Shown here piece by piece: positions 9,080-17,926 of a stretch of DNA of 64,000 nt. The stretch's first letter is position 1; each line of letters starts with the position of its first letter. Source of the DNA: Linderina pennispora (Eukaryota; Kickxellomycota; Kickxellomycetes; Kickxellales; Kickxellaceae); NCBI RefSeq assembly GCF_002104995.1, contig NW_024468257.1, positions 248,001 through 312,000 on the forward strand, read 5' to 3'. Under the pieces are notes generated by a model. That model was not told the origin of the DNA, searched no databases, and worked only from the letters and a program-made list of their open reading frames with translations. Both the position numbers and the translations under genes were made by a program.

Positions 9080-10342
9080 ATGAATGCCGCAACCAATTTG
9101 ACCCGACCCCAGCTAGCAACTATCTCTCTTGTGTCCTTTTTCCTCATTTCCCTCATTCTATACATCCCCTACACGAACAACGGCACTATGCACCGCCCGC
9201 GCAAAATCGCCTACTATCCGGCATGGGCCATCTACGACCGCAAGTTCAACCCCGCCGACGTTCCCGTCGAGCGCCTGACTCACATCAACTACGGCTTTGC
9301 CAACCTCGTGAACAATAAGATTGCGCTAGGCGACCCCTGGGCCGACGTCGAGAAGCCGTGGCCCGACACTCAGTACCAGCCTGGTGACATCAAGGGCAGC
9401 TTTGGCGAGTTCAACAACCCTGCCAGCCCGGTGCGCCGCCGCAACCCACATCTGCGGTCCATCATCTCTGTAGGCGGATGGACGTGGTCGGCCGGCTTCT
9501 CAAAGATGACGTCGGCGTACGAGTCACGCATGGAGTTCATCCGGTCCGTGGGCGAGTTCCTGCAAAAGTACCAGTTCGACGGAGTCGATATCGACTGGGA
9601 GCATCCCGTTGAGGGCGGCATGGAGGGGAACCCACATTCGCCAGCCGATGCGACTAATTACGCCCACCTGCTGTACGATCTGCGCACGCACCTGGACTCG
9701 CTGCCGCCCCCGCGCTTCGGCCGCTACGAGATTAGCATCTCGACGTCAGCCGCACGCAGCGTCTACAGGCACCTGGATCTCGCCGCCATCGCGCACGTTG
9801 TTGACACAATCAACATCATGACATACGACTATGCTGGTGCCTGGTCGCCCACCACTGCGCACCAGCAGAACCTGTTTGAGTCATCGCTGGCCTCCTCGGG
9901 CATCACCGGTGACACGACCGTCTCTGACTACATCCGCGCTGGTGTGCCTCCTGAGAAGGTTGTCCTTGGCATCGGCTTCTACGGCCGTGGATTCGCCCAC
10001 GTCAAGCACGAGCAGGGCCGTGGCCCAGTGCCAGGCCTTGGATGTCCCTTCTCGGGCGTCCCCAAGGGCACGTGGGAGGATGGCGTCTTTGACTACAAGG
10101 CGCTGAGAGCAGACCAGATGCTGGCCAACTCATCATATACACCGTACTGGGACGACCGCGCCCAGGCACCGGTGCTGTACAGCGAAAAAGAGTGCGTGCT
10201 GATTACCTTTGACGACCCCGTGTCAGTGAGCTGGAAGGCCGACTATGTGCTGCGCCGGCGCTTGGGCGGTGTCATGATCTGGGAGATCACCCAGGACTAC
10301 AACAGCGAGCTGCTGGCCAAGATCTGCGAGTACCTGGGCTAG
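9080..10342 (+). CDS. GH18 family chitinase with N-terminal membrane anchor or signal
   Basis: Hydrolyses beta-1,4 links of chitin, in cell-wall remodelling or nutrition. The protein is 420 residues. Residues 12-31 form a hydrophobic segment with no obvious signal-peptidase site, so it may be a type II anchor. The GH18 (class V) barrel begins with KIAYYPAWAIYDRKF. It has the SVGGWTWS motif (strand 3) and the catalytic DGVDIDWE, with the proton donor at Glu174. INIMTYDYAGAW (strand 6) and MIWEITQDY (strand 8) follow. No chitin-binding or Ser/Thr-rich domain is present. A TATA-like tatttaag lies about 30 bp upstream. Single exon. Confidence 0.93.
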   Translation: MNAATNLTRPQLATISLVSFFLISLILYIPYTNNGTMHRPRKIAYYPAWAIYDRKFNPADVPVERLTHINYGFANLVNNKIALGDPWADVEKPWPDTQYQPGDIKGSFGEFNNPASPVRRRNPHLRSIISVGGWTWSAGFSKMTSAYESRMEFIRSVGEFLQKYQFDGVDIDWEHPVEGGMEGNPHSPADATNYAHLLYDLRTHLDSLPPPRFGRYEISISTSAARSVYRHLDLAAIAHVVDTINIMTYDYAGAWSPTTAHQQNLFESSLASSGITGDTTVSDYIRAGVPPEKVVLGIGFYGRGFAHVKHEQGRGPVPGLGCPFSGVPKGTWEDGVFDYKALRADQMLANSSYTPYWDDRAQAPVLYSEKECVLITFDDPVSVSWKADYVLRRRLGGVMIWEITQDYNSELLAKICEYLG

Positions 10343-10533
10343 GCCAAAATCATGTAATTTTTTGCATGCCAACGCGTGGATTAATTATTCACGCCACCCC
10401 CGCCAGCGAATTTTTGCAGAACCGCCTGGAAATATAAGCATGCCCTGCCCCCTTGTCCGCCTGGGAACGACACGAATCCCATTTCTCCTTCACTCCCCTC
10501 TCCTTTGAATACACTCTACTCTCAGCAAACACC

Positions 10534-10800
10534 ATGACCCGTGGAAACCAGCGCGAACTTGCCCGTGCCAAGAACCTGAAGAAGCAGGCCAAGGCCGGTG
10601 GCAACAAGAAGGACGACGGTATATCGTTCAAGTCGAAGCAGGAGCACGATGCGGAGATTATGCGCCAGAAGCAGGCCGTAAGTAAAGACGAACGAGACAA
10701 ATCGCATGAGGGGTTTATTTGAGCGCGGAATGGTTCTCTAGCTAAACATGGTCTGCTTTCTCTGTAGAAGGCTCAGGCGAAGAAGGAGGGCAAAGCATAG
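10534..10800 (+). CDS. SERF/4F5-family small basic protein, one intron
   Basis: A 58-residue protein. Exon 1 (10534-10677) encodes the signature MTRGNQRELARAKNLKK and ends in CAG GCC. The intron is 10678-10767 (gtaagt to tgtag). Exon 2 (10768-10800) encodes KAQAKKEGKA and a stop. The SERF N-terminal motif is nearly invariant from yeast to humans. Family members bind RNA and acidic proteins and can speed amyloid formation; the role here is unknown. It converges with the SMN gene, with about 118 bp between the stops. Confidence 0.9.
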
Positions 10801-10918
10801 CTTTTGCCAGGCGAAGTAGGCACCAACTATCCTGACCTCGCGAGCCCTGTTAGTCTGTGTTGGCTTGGCTCTTGCCGTGTCGATATGCCTACACCTCGAA
10901 TTATTTACAAAAAGAATG

Positions 10919-11698
10919 TCAGCCTGAAGAACCCTCTTCGTGCTGCTGTTCGACCCCTTCCGATATACTGCATATATAACCTCCCCTTTTTTTGGTCTGC
11001 CAAGTTTTTGCATTCTTGCAGTGAAAAATAAACCATTCACTTTATGCAATGCTTTCTTTCGCTGTTCCGAATTCTTACCTGGTAGTATCCTGCGTAGTAT
11101 CCCGCATAGTACCACGACATGTTGAGCCGGTACAATGCGTCATCCTCTACAAGTAGAACATTCACCTTTGTCCATTAATCCGGCCCCAGTCACGCATAGC
11201 TTGAACCCAGCCACTGCTTTTCCTTGCAGAAGACGGCCTACACTCAAGACCAGCCAACTCCTCCTCCTGCAACGTACCTGACGCCGGTGGCTCTGGGTTT
11301 GACACTTGCCACCCGCCATATTCGCACTGAGATTCTCCATGGCCTTCGCTTGCGCTTTCTGTCCGTGCCCGCTTGGTTGTCCGACCCGCATCCACTTGCT
11401 CAATGTCCTCCACTGCCTTCCACTCCCCCACCTTGCTTTCTGTCTGGCGTCGCTCCTCGGCCGCCTGCTGATCGCCAAGAACGTTTGCATGCTGCTTGCG
11501 GTAATCTGCGATTGTGCTGTCCCATGCCTGAATCAGCTCGCTGTCATCCCATGTTCCTTGGCAGGAGACGATCTCAGAAACATCGACCTTGGCTGTCTCC
11601 TCTACGCTGCTAGGGGCTGGTTCGGACGTACCCGCCTGCCCTGCCTCCTCCGTCTCCGAAAACAGGTCATTGTAGCTCACTATCTGCCGTTTTGACAT
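10919..11698 (-). CDS. SMN1: Survival motor neuron (SMN) homologue, three exons
   Basis: Oligomeric core of the complex that loads Sm proteins onto snRNAs. Exon 1 (11278-11698) starts MSKRQIVSYNDLF and holds the Gemin2-binding helix GTWDDSELIQAWDSTIADY (about residues 46-66), followed by an acidic linker. The intron 11147-11277 (gtacgt to ttgtag) joins in phase to a 68-nt exon 2 (11079-11146). Exon 2 encodes DDALYRLNMSWYYAGYYAGYYQ, a clear YG-zipper oligomerisation box. Exon 3 (10919-10996, 25 residues) is a tentative choice after a third intron. No Tudor domain is visible, as in other fungal SMN proteins. A protein read through without splicing would miss the YG box. Total about 188 residues. 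Confidence 0.8.
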
Positions 11699-12907
11699 TT
11701 GCCGTTGAATGAAGTTAGGGGATACTTGGTCACGAGAGGCAGCGGTGTGATGTATGAAGTGCGGTTTTATGCTGCAATAAATAACATTATCCAAAACACC
11801 GAAATGGCTGGAATGCCACATATCGACAACTATGGTTGCTGGGCTTTATGCATGAACTCGATCAGGCTTGGCTCTGGATATTTTTAGAACTCTAACCAAT
11901 CCCACTCGGTAACGGCTGGATGCTATTCCAAAATACCCTTGGCCAAGAACTCCATATCTCATTCTATCCTTCCAGCCCTTTGGTAGGGCAATCCGACAGA
12001 TTTGGCTCGTGCGAGACCAGTTTGTTTGTGCCACACTGCCTAGAAAATAAAGAGCCAGAGCCGACCTCAGGAATGCTTCTACCTGTTAACTTGGGGAATG
12101 AGTGGTTATAGAATATATGGAAAAATAACTTCTCAAATTGACTGAGGGGAAGAAGGAAGGCTGGTCGTCTGTCTGGGCCTTTGTACGTATGCGTTTCGGC
12201 CTTGTCTATGATGGCACAGGGGGACTCCGGACCCCGAATGTCAACACATACAATGGCTGACTGAAGCTTTTGTTCCAATTCACTTTCATACTCTACCCCA
12301 TTATTGCCTGAGTTAGAAATATAGACCATCTAGTTAAGACTGGGCTAGGCTGGTGGACTCTTACGGTTTCGCTGTGCATTTCAAACACAATATTCCTTTG
12401 AAATACAAAGCCTATTTAGCAAATACAGATTCTAGATATTACTTTCTTTCGCTGAAGGACATCTTGTACTATATTTGTGAGTTACTGTGATTACCATCTT
12501 AGTCAACATGTCAACAAGAACTTTCATATGCTATACAGTCAATGCCCCCTATCTCTCCCTGTCCAGCAACAGGGGTTCTTATATTCCTCTCCAAGCAGCT
12601 GATTTATATGGAGTGTCATTGTTAGCTAAGCTTGTGATATAACTAGGAAATTATCATCTGTACTCAACATAGATAAATAGTTCTTGTCGGCCCCTAGCGG
12701 CAATAATCCTACTAGCTGTGGTACAGCCCACTGCATCCTTGTTGAATATACCAGCAGTACTTGATTCAGAGCATTTGAAGTTTTAAATTGGTGCCCAACT
12801 TTGATTAATTGAGCACATCATAGGTAATGATAAATAATATTTAAACCTCACGCTCACCGATTTGTTGATAATCTCAACTATAAAACATAGCACAGCCTTT
12901 CAGCGTA
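11699..12907. other. Intergenic AT-rich stretch, left part of the repeat island
   Basis: No gene is supportable here. The only recognisable structure is a solo LTR-like repeat at 12084-12246. The stretch from about 12350 to 12905 is AT-rich with short broken frames only, and may hold older retroelement debris. Confidence 0.6.
12084..12246 (-). repeat. Solo LTR-like repeat, 163 bp, copy A
   Basis: Read on the minus strand, the unit begins TGTTGACA at 12246 and ends GTTAACA at 12084, the TG...CA ends expected of an LTR. It matches a second copy at 35030-35194 over its whole length, at roughly 80 percent by eye. Shared blocks include GGAGTCC, AACGCATACGTACAAAGG and the segment around CCCAGACAG. 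I see no target-site duplication around this copy, so it is probably the older one. Confidence 0.7.
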
Positions 12908-12911
12908 GTAT

Positions 12912-13158
12912 TGTGGTGATCACACCACAGTCACTCAAAGCCAATGCTTATGCGACTCAGCCGATCACAGATGATGAGACCGATTCATCACCCCAGGCTA
13001 GGCCACATAGTTAGGGCTATAAAATAGACACCGGATCACTCCAGGAGTGACTCGGGAGGAATCATCTCTTCTTGTTTAATAATATTAACTGTCCCTATCA
13101 ATTGATTAGTGCCTGGGCGAGTAGACGAAGCTCATGACCTTTAAATAGGGTCGCGACA
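12912..13158 (+). repeat. 5' LTR of the gag element
   Basis: 247 bp with TG...CA ends (TGTGG...GCGACA). It contains a TATA box and is followed after one base by a tRNA-primer-like TGGTAGCATCACC. The boundary on the right is inferred from the CA end and that site. Only the first 200 bp are repeated, inverted, at the far end of the element. Confidence 0.75.
13018..13024 (+). promoter_or_regulatory. TATA box inside the 5' LTR
   Basis: TATAAAA within the LTR, about 210 bp upstream of the gag ATG and well placed for a U3 promoter. Its mirror copy in the right arm (about 14385-14391) would direct transcription leftward into gag antisense. Confidence 0.6.
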
Positions 13159-13159
13159 T

Positions 13160-13172
13160 TGGTAGCATCACC
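13160..13172 (+). other. Putative primer-binding site
   Basis: TGGTAGCATCACC lies one base after the LTR end. The leading TGG is complementary to a tRNA CCA end, and TGGTA resembles initiator-tRNA-Met priming sites of LTR elements. The assignment to a particular tRNA is not secure. Confidence 0.5.
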
Positions 13173-13231
13173 TAAGTCCCTTATTCTGTCCTCAGAACTA
13201 TTGTCTACGTCCACTCCATTTTTTCAGCACC

Positions 13232-14188
13232 ATGAACAACAACGCCAATGCCAGTACTAACGCTAACCCGACCTCTGAGCAGCAGGAGGCCCAGTTAAAC
13301 CAACTCCTGCAGCTGCTGAACGAGCATCCTGTCCTGGGCGATCGTCTCGTGGGCTATATCCAGCAGAGGATGGACAGCCAGAACCAACCAGGAGCAGTGA
13401 CAGTCCATGCCAACGAAGCACCGAATATTGAACCATACGACATGGTGACGTCGAATGTTACCTTTAAGAATTGGGGAGATAAATGGTCAGCGTACATGGA
13501 CACAATGCAATCTGGCACGTTGCCTCAAAAGGCGTTGTACTTACGAAATGCAGTAGTCGGACAGGCCAAGACGATGATCGACGTGCACTTAAGCCGACAC
13601 CCGGGGCGGCAAGCTTTGATCATGGCCACACCGGCGTTCTTCATTGCAGAATTCGACTCAATGCTTTCGCGTCCTGACCACCTGTATGTCTTCCGACACC
13701 GCTTGATTGAGCTGAACCAGCGGGGTAAAACTCTACAGCAATATATCGCGGCGGAAGCAGAAATCGTAGGCGGCAGCGATATCGCAGACGTTGAGCGAAT
13801 TTCGTATTTCCTGCATGGGCTGAATCCTAGTCTCTATAAAGCGCTGGTTTGGAAAGCGCCTACTGAGTTTGTAGAAGCACTACGGCTAGTCAACAATGCC
13901 GATGTGTTAGAACAGACAGCAGCAGAGGCTACGGGGTTGCAGCCAGCAGCAACTGGCGTATCCAGTCTGCCAGATCAACCAGAACCAATGGAAGTTTCTG
14001 CGGTATATACGAAGGGTAGCTCGATCATTTGGATCAAGGTCGGTTCCGTCTCGGTACCCTTAGCCAAGGACCACCCCACATGTAAGCAATGGCTACGTGC
14101 ACAACGCCGTTGCTTTACTTGCGGTGATCCTGGTCATGTCTCGCAGAACTGCACCAAGAAGCCGGGAAAAGGTGCAGGGCAGCAGTGA
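13232..14188 (+). CDS. Retrotransposon Gag protein (Ty3/gypsy-like) with CCHC knuckle
   Basis: A 318-residue capsid-nucleocapsid protein. An Asn/Gln-rich head is followed by a Ty3-type capsid domain (about residues 75-225) with FKNWGDKWSAYM, FRHRLIELNQRGKTLQQYI and YFLHGLNPSLYKALV. A single zinc knuckle, CFTCGDPGHVSQNC (residues 294-307), comes next, and then a basic tail. The frame is intact, as expected of a young copy. Just before the stop a second open frame (about 14185-14373) may be the first codons of pol, but it runs straight into the inverted LTR arm. The product could still form particles; no enzyme is encoded here. Confidence 0.88.
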   Translation: MNNNANASTNANPTSEQQEAQLNQLLQLLNEHPVLGDRLVGYIQQRMDSQNQPGAVTVHANEAPNIEPYDMVTSNVTFKNWGDKWSAYMDTMQSGTLPQKALYLRNAVVGQAKTMIDVHLSRHPGRQALIMATPAFFIAEFDSMLSRPDHLYVFRHRLIELNQRGKTLQQYIAAEAEIVGGSDIADVERISYFLHGLNPSLYKALVWKAPTEFVEALRLVNNADVLEQTAAEATGLQPAATGVSSLPDQPEPMEVSAVYTKGSSIIWIKVGSVSVPLAKDHPTCKQWLRAQRRCFTCGDPGHVSQNCTKKPGKGAGQQ

Positions 14189-14297
14189 CGGATTCGCTGT
14201 TGCCCACACCAGAACTGCCAGCCCTGAACTTTGACTCTCGCGAGCCAGAGGGGGAAGGCAGGTCACCCGCAGATGATCTCGACGAACATGTTGATGA

Positions 14298-14497
14298 CAC
14301 TAATCAATTGATAGGGACAGTTAATATTATTAAACAAGAAGAGATGATTCCTCCCGGGTCACTCCTGGAGTGATCCGGTGTCTATTTTATAGCCCTAACT
14401 ATGTGGCCTAGCCTGGGGTGATGAATCGGTCTCATCATCTGTGATCGGCTGAGTCGCATAAGCATTGGCTTTGAGTGACTGTGGTGTGATCACCACA
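14298..14497 (-). repeat. Right inverted arm: partial LTR in opposite orientation
   Basis: Reverse complement of 12912-13111 with a single mismatch (CTCGGG versus CCCGGG). It lacks the last 47 bp of the LTR, including the U5 end. It ends CCACA at 14497, next to the GTAT duplication. Confidence 0.9.
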
Positions 14498-14599
14498 GTA
14501 TACAGACCATTTCGCTAAACAAACAGTGGCATGGCTTCAACAAAATGAGAGACAGCTGTGAACTGCCGGTGGATTCGCAGACCACAGCAAAAGCAAAAG

Positions 14600-14671
14600 T
14601 TCCGCAACGGGGAATCGAACCCCGGCCACGACGGTGAGAGCGTCGGATCCTAGCCACTGGACCATTGCGGA
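14600..14671 (-). tRNA. tRNA-Glu (anticodon CTC)
   Basis: The gene reads from 14671 to 14600. The acceptor stem TCCGCAA pairs perfectly with TTGCGGA. The D-arm contains GGTCCAGTGGCTAGGA (A box) and the T-arm contains GGTTCGATTCC (B box). The anticodon loop CTCTCAC gives CTC, decoding GAG. There is no intron. The base after the stem is A, then a TTTT run (about 14594-14597) serves as the Pol III terminator. It lies 36 bp from an LTR-like repeat on its 5' side and 99 bp from the gag element's TSD on its 3' side. Confidence 0.95.
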
Positions 14672-14707
14672 TTTGAGACGCTTTCCCAAGAGAATCGTCT
14701 TTCAAGC

Positions 14708-15293
14708 TGTCATACTCGCAGTACTTAAAAGGAGTGAAGGAGAGGCTTGATCAGTGGGTCGATTACCAGCACTGACTGGATCGGTCATGAAGGACATTGT
14801 AGTCGCTTGTCTCGCTTTGTCTTACTTGTAACGCTTTGTCTTGCTTGTAACGGTCCTGACTTAATAACTTGGAAAACTAAATAGAAATATAACTCAGTGA
14901 ACTGTTCCTTAATGAGATCATATACTAAAAAGTTGGCAATAAAACTAAAAGTTGCTCACTGCTCACAGCCATATTTATACTCATTTGGTGGGATGGACTT
15001 CGGCAAATGGAGTATAATACATGCTATTATCAGCTGCCGGGCGCCCACAGGATAGTGCTCCTACATCCAGATAGAGCCAATCTATGCATATCGGAGGTCA
15101 TCTGTTGGTAGATGTCGGGCGTTAGACATATATCGAATCCATTCGCGGGAGTCAACTTGACCCGCGATAGTCAGGGATGGTTAGCACAGATAACGGAACA
15201 GCGGCAAAAGAACGGAGGTAAAAGAAACAATTTGGTCCAGTTGCTTTGTGTAACCATGTCATGATCTGACCATGGACTGATTACGACATGACA
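14708..15293 (+). repeat. LTR-like repeat, unit 1 (586 bp)
   Basis: Bounded by TGTCAT at 14708 and ATGACA at 15293, inverted ends typical of LTRs. It starts just upstream of the tRNA-Glu gene. It shares long diverged blocks with the next unit, including TTAAAAGGAGTGAAGGAGAGG, TTGATCAGTGGGTCGATT, GAGATCATAT, GGGATGGACTT and CATCTGTTGGTAGA. No coding capacity. Probably a solo LTR of a tRNA-targeting element. Confidence 0.65.
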
Positions 15294-16008
15294 GCTATAC
15301 TCGTAGTGTTTAAAAGGAGTGAAGGAGAGGTTTGATCAGTGGGTCGATTGCCAGCACTGTCTTGGTCGGTTGCGAAAGACATAGTAGTCACTGGTCCCAC
15401 TTGAAACGATATCCGTGAATAAAGGGTTACAAGAATAATAATAAAAACGGTCGCGGGAATATAAATATCCTGGTGAAATGGTAAACAACCAGGCTCTTTT
15501 CTCTCATTCGTGGAAACCTGCAAGGTAGTCTACGATTTCGATTGTAGCGGCCTTGGCTAATATCTTTGGATACCTCAATAGAATAAATCTCAGTAAAACT
15601 ATTCTTTATGAGATCATATTCTGAAGAGTAGAAATTAAAACCAAATGTTGCTCGCTGCTCATGGCTTTATTTATACTCGTTCAGTGGGATGGACTTTGGC
15701 AAATGGAGTATGCTACTTGCTGCTATCAACCACTGGGAGACCACGGGATAGTTCTCCCACATTCATATAGACCTGATGTATACACATTGGAGGCCATCTG
15801 TTGGTAGACGTCGCGAGCCAGACACATCATAATAAATCTATTTATGGGTATCAGCTCGACCTGCAATAGTCAGGGGCATCAGCACTGATAGCGGAACAGT
15901 AGCATTTGACAAAGGAGAGAAGAGAAGTAATGGAAAAAGGGAATACAAATAGAACCCTTGATGTGTAACCATGTCATAGTCCAACTATGGACCAGTTATG
16001 GTATGACA
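15294..16008 (+). repeat. LTR-like repeat, unit 2 (715 bp), abutting unit 1
   Basis: Diverged direct copy of the preceding unit, beginning at CTATACTCG and ending ATGACA at 16008. It is longer than unit 1, mainly from about 15400 to 15560, where it carries sequence absent from unit 1. Both units end with a similar short palindromic segment (CATGTCAT...ATGACA). The direct abutment suggests insertion at the edge of an older LTR, or a collapsed tandem element. Confidence 0.6.
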
Positions 16009-17926
16009 TTTTTTGCTCAACTCGAATAAATATGAAAGTAATGAAGTCTACTATCAAGATTAAGACTTGGGTCAAGATAACATCATATAAGTATAAGGTA
16101 CTACCTATAATATAAACATAAGACTCAGCACACTGCTTTATTAATAGAACAATTCTGCTCCTTATATTCCTCTTAGGGATCTAAATATAGTAATCACTAT
16201 AGGAGGTTATATAGGGTTACTTATCTACCTATCTACTTATCAATTATTTTAGCATATTATAACTTCTAGTACTTTCAGTGAAATAGCTAAAAGCATTTCT
16301 ATTTTAGAACTCATTTTTAAGTATATAAACATTCTAGATATAATATTTAGTAATATCAATACTAAAAATAACTAGTAGCAAAAATCTTTTCAGAAAATGA
16401 TTATTTAAATATATAACTAAGTACATTACAAATTACTAAAATTTACAAGTTCAAGAATGACCCCTATAATACCACTAATTAACTATTTTATTTATGGTCA
16501 AAATATATAAATGCTAGCTAAGTTTGATATATTATTTTATTTACCTCACTCCTCACAACTTTATTCTAGTAAGTCTAGTGCATCATGTAAAAAAGTATAT
16601 TTAGTACATTTTTAACAAACTGGATAAGTAGTATAAACTACAAAGCAAACCTATAACAATAGTATAAGTAACTATATCACATAGACTAGTGGAGCACAAA
16701 TAAGATCTATAGGATTTTTTTTTATAAACTACATGGATAATAGTAATGATGGCATATATGTCATGCCGCTAGGGTGGTTCCGACTCACCCAAGGCGGATT
16801 ACTCACTGAGAGTGGCGCAGCTTTATCCAGGGCCATACGCGGCTTAGATGAGGGCTCAGTATGCGCACTCGGCGCTTGCTTAAATACCCCTTGCTGGCTC
16901 CTAGCAGCAGGGATTCCTTCTGGTTTTTCCAATATATTTTTGTGAACGCTTACTTTTGGTTTTATCAGCACATTTACAATCATCACTAGGAGAACACGCT
17001 ACCTAGTTTCCTCTTCCCTGACTATTGACCTAGGTCGTTTTAGGCACGCACCGTATTATTGAAGTATATTTTGTGGGCTATGATGAGTGCTGACAGAAGA
17101 AAGGCACCTGGCACCACATATATGTTGTGTTAGAATAACTAATTTCCAAAAAAGCCTTTGCTCTATGCACTAAATAACTAATATAGCTTCTGTCTTCATT
17201 AGCTCATGCATTTGTTGATACTAGTCTGGTGGGTATCCCCGATTGATGGCATGTATTGGTACGTTGTTGACATATTTCAATATCCTATTACTGCCACTAG
17301 CACCTTCTTATACTCCTTTACCTATATGTTCAATAATTGGTCATGCCTCTCAAGTAGTACTATAAATGCTCGCTATTCACTGCCTCGCGCTCATTTCTTC
17401 AGTTTTGCATGTGCCATTAGATATTTTGCCTTTGTAGCGACTCCTTAAGACCAGCTTCCTGCTTCTAGCTTACCTATGGGCTGCGATATTCGCCTTCATA
17501 CGCATTATCACTATGTGCGGAATACCAAACCAAACAAATTATAGATTTAGGACCAGTATTTCGCATCCTCCTTTGTTTTGTACACCACCTCTCCTCAAAA
17601 CTATCGTTATCATTGCGTTGGATACTATTATGTTGGTTCTAACGAAGGGGGTGGTTATATTCGATGGTACTTGTTATCATGCAACATCAAAGCTTTCTAG
17701 TATATGGCGTGCATGCGGCAATTTCCATATACCGCCCGCACCCTTGCCAATTACCAATTGCCAATCCCCACCAGTGCGTGTTTCAACAATACCTATCTCG
17801 TAGAAGATATTTGATTTGAAATATAGACAACAAGGTAAGATGTGGAGGGTGGACTTGGAGGACGAGTGTTGGAAATTGAGTATTAAATATTGGAGGAAAT
17901 GGAAAATGGATGGCTTGCGACACAAC
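16009..17926. other. AT-rich gene desert
   Basis: Roughly 1.9 kb, strongly AT-rich from 16010 to about 16730 with many TATATA, ATTAT and CTA-rich stretches and no open frame of note. A GC-richer patch at about 16740-16960 is open on both strands but matches nothing I know. From 17200 to 17900 the sequence is again AT-rich with only short frames. It could be decayed transposon sequence. Confidence 0.6.

Larger units (their letters stand above)
12912..14497 (+). mobile_element. Gag-only Ty3-type retroelement with inverted LTR ends, flanked by a 4-bp duplication
   Basis: A 1586-bp insertion. It starts with an LTR-like sequence (TGTGGTGATCACACC...), continues with a primer-binding-like site and a gag gene, then a short pol-frame remnant. 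It ends with an inverted copy of the first 200 bp of the same LTR. The left arm 12912-13111 and right arm 14298-14497 differ at one position of 200. The direct repeat GTAT flanks the whole at 12908-12911 and 14498-14501. Both outer ends are therefore the same (U3) LTR terminus, unlike a normal LTR element with one U3 and one U5 end. There is no protease, reverse transcriptase or integrase, so it is non-autonomous. The near-identity of the arms points to a recent event. Confidence 0.88.

Noticed and set aside
12912-14497. Gag element read as a DNA transposon with terminal inverted repeats
   Set aside because: The arms begin TG and end CA, contain a TATA box, are followed by a primer-binding-like site and enclose a Ty3-type Gag with a zinc knuckle; no transposase. 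The left arm is part of a longer LTR (to 13158), so these are LTR-derived ends.
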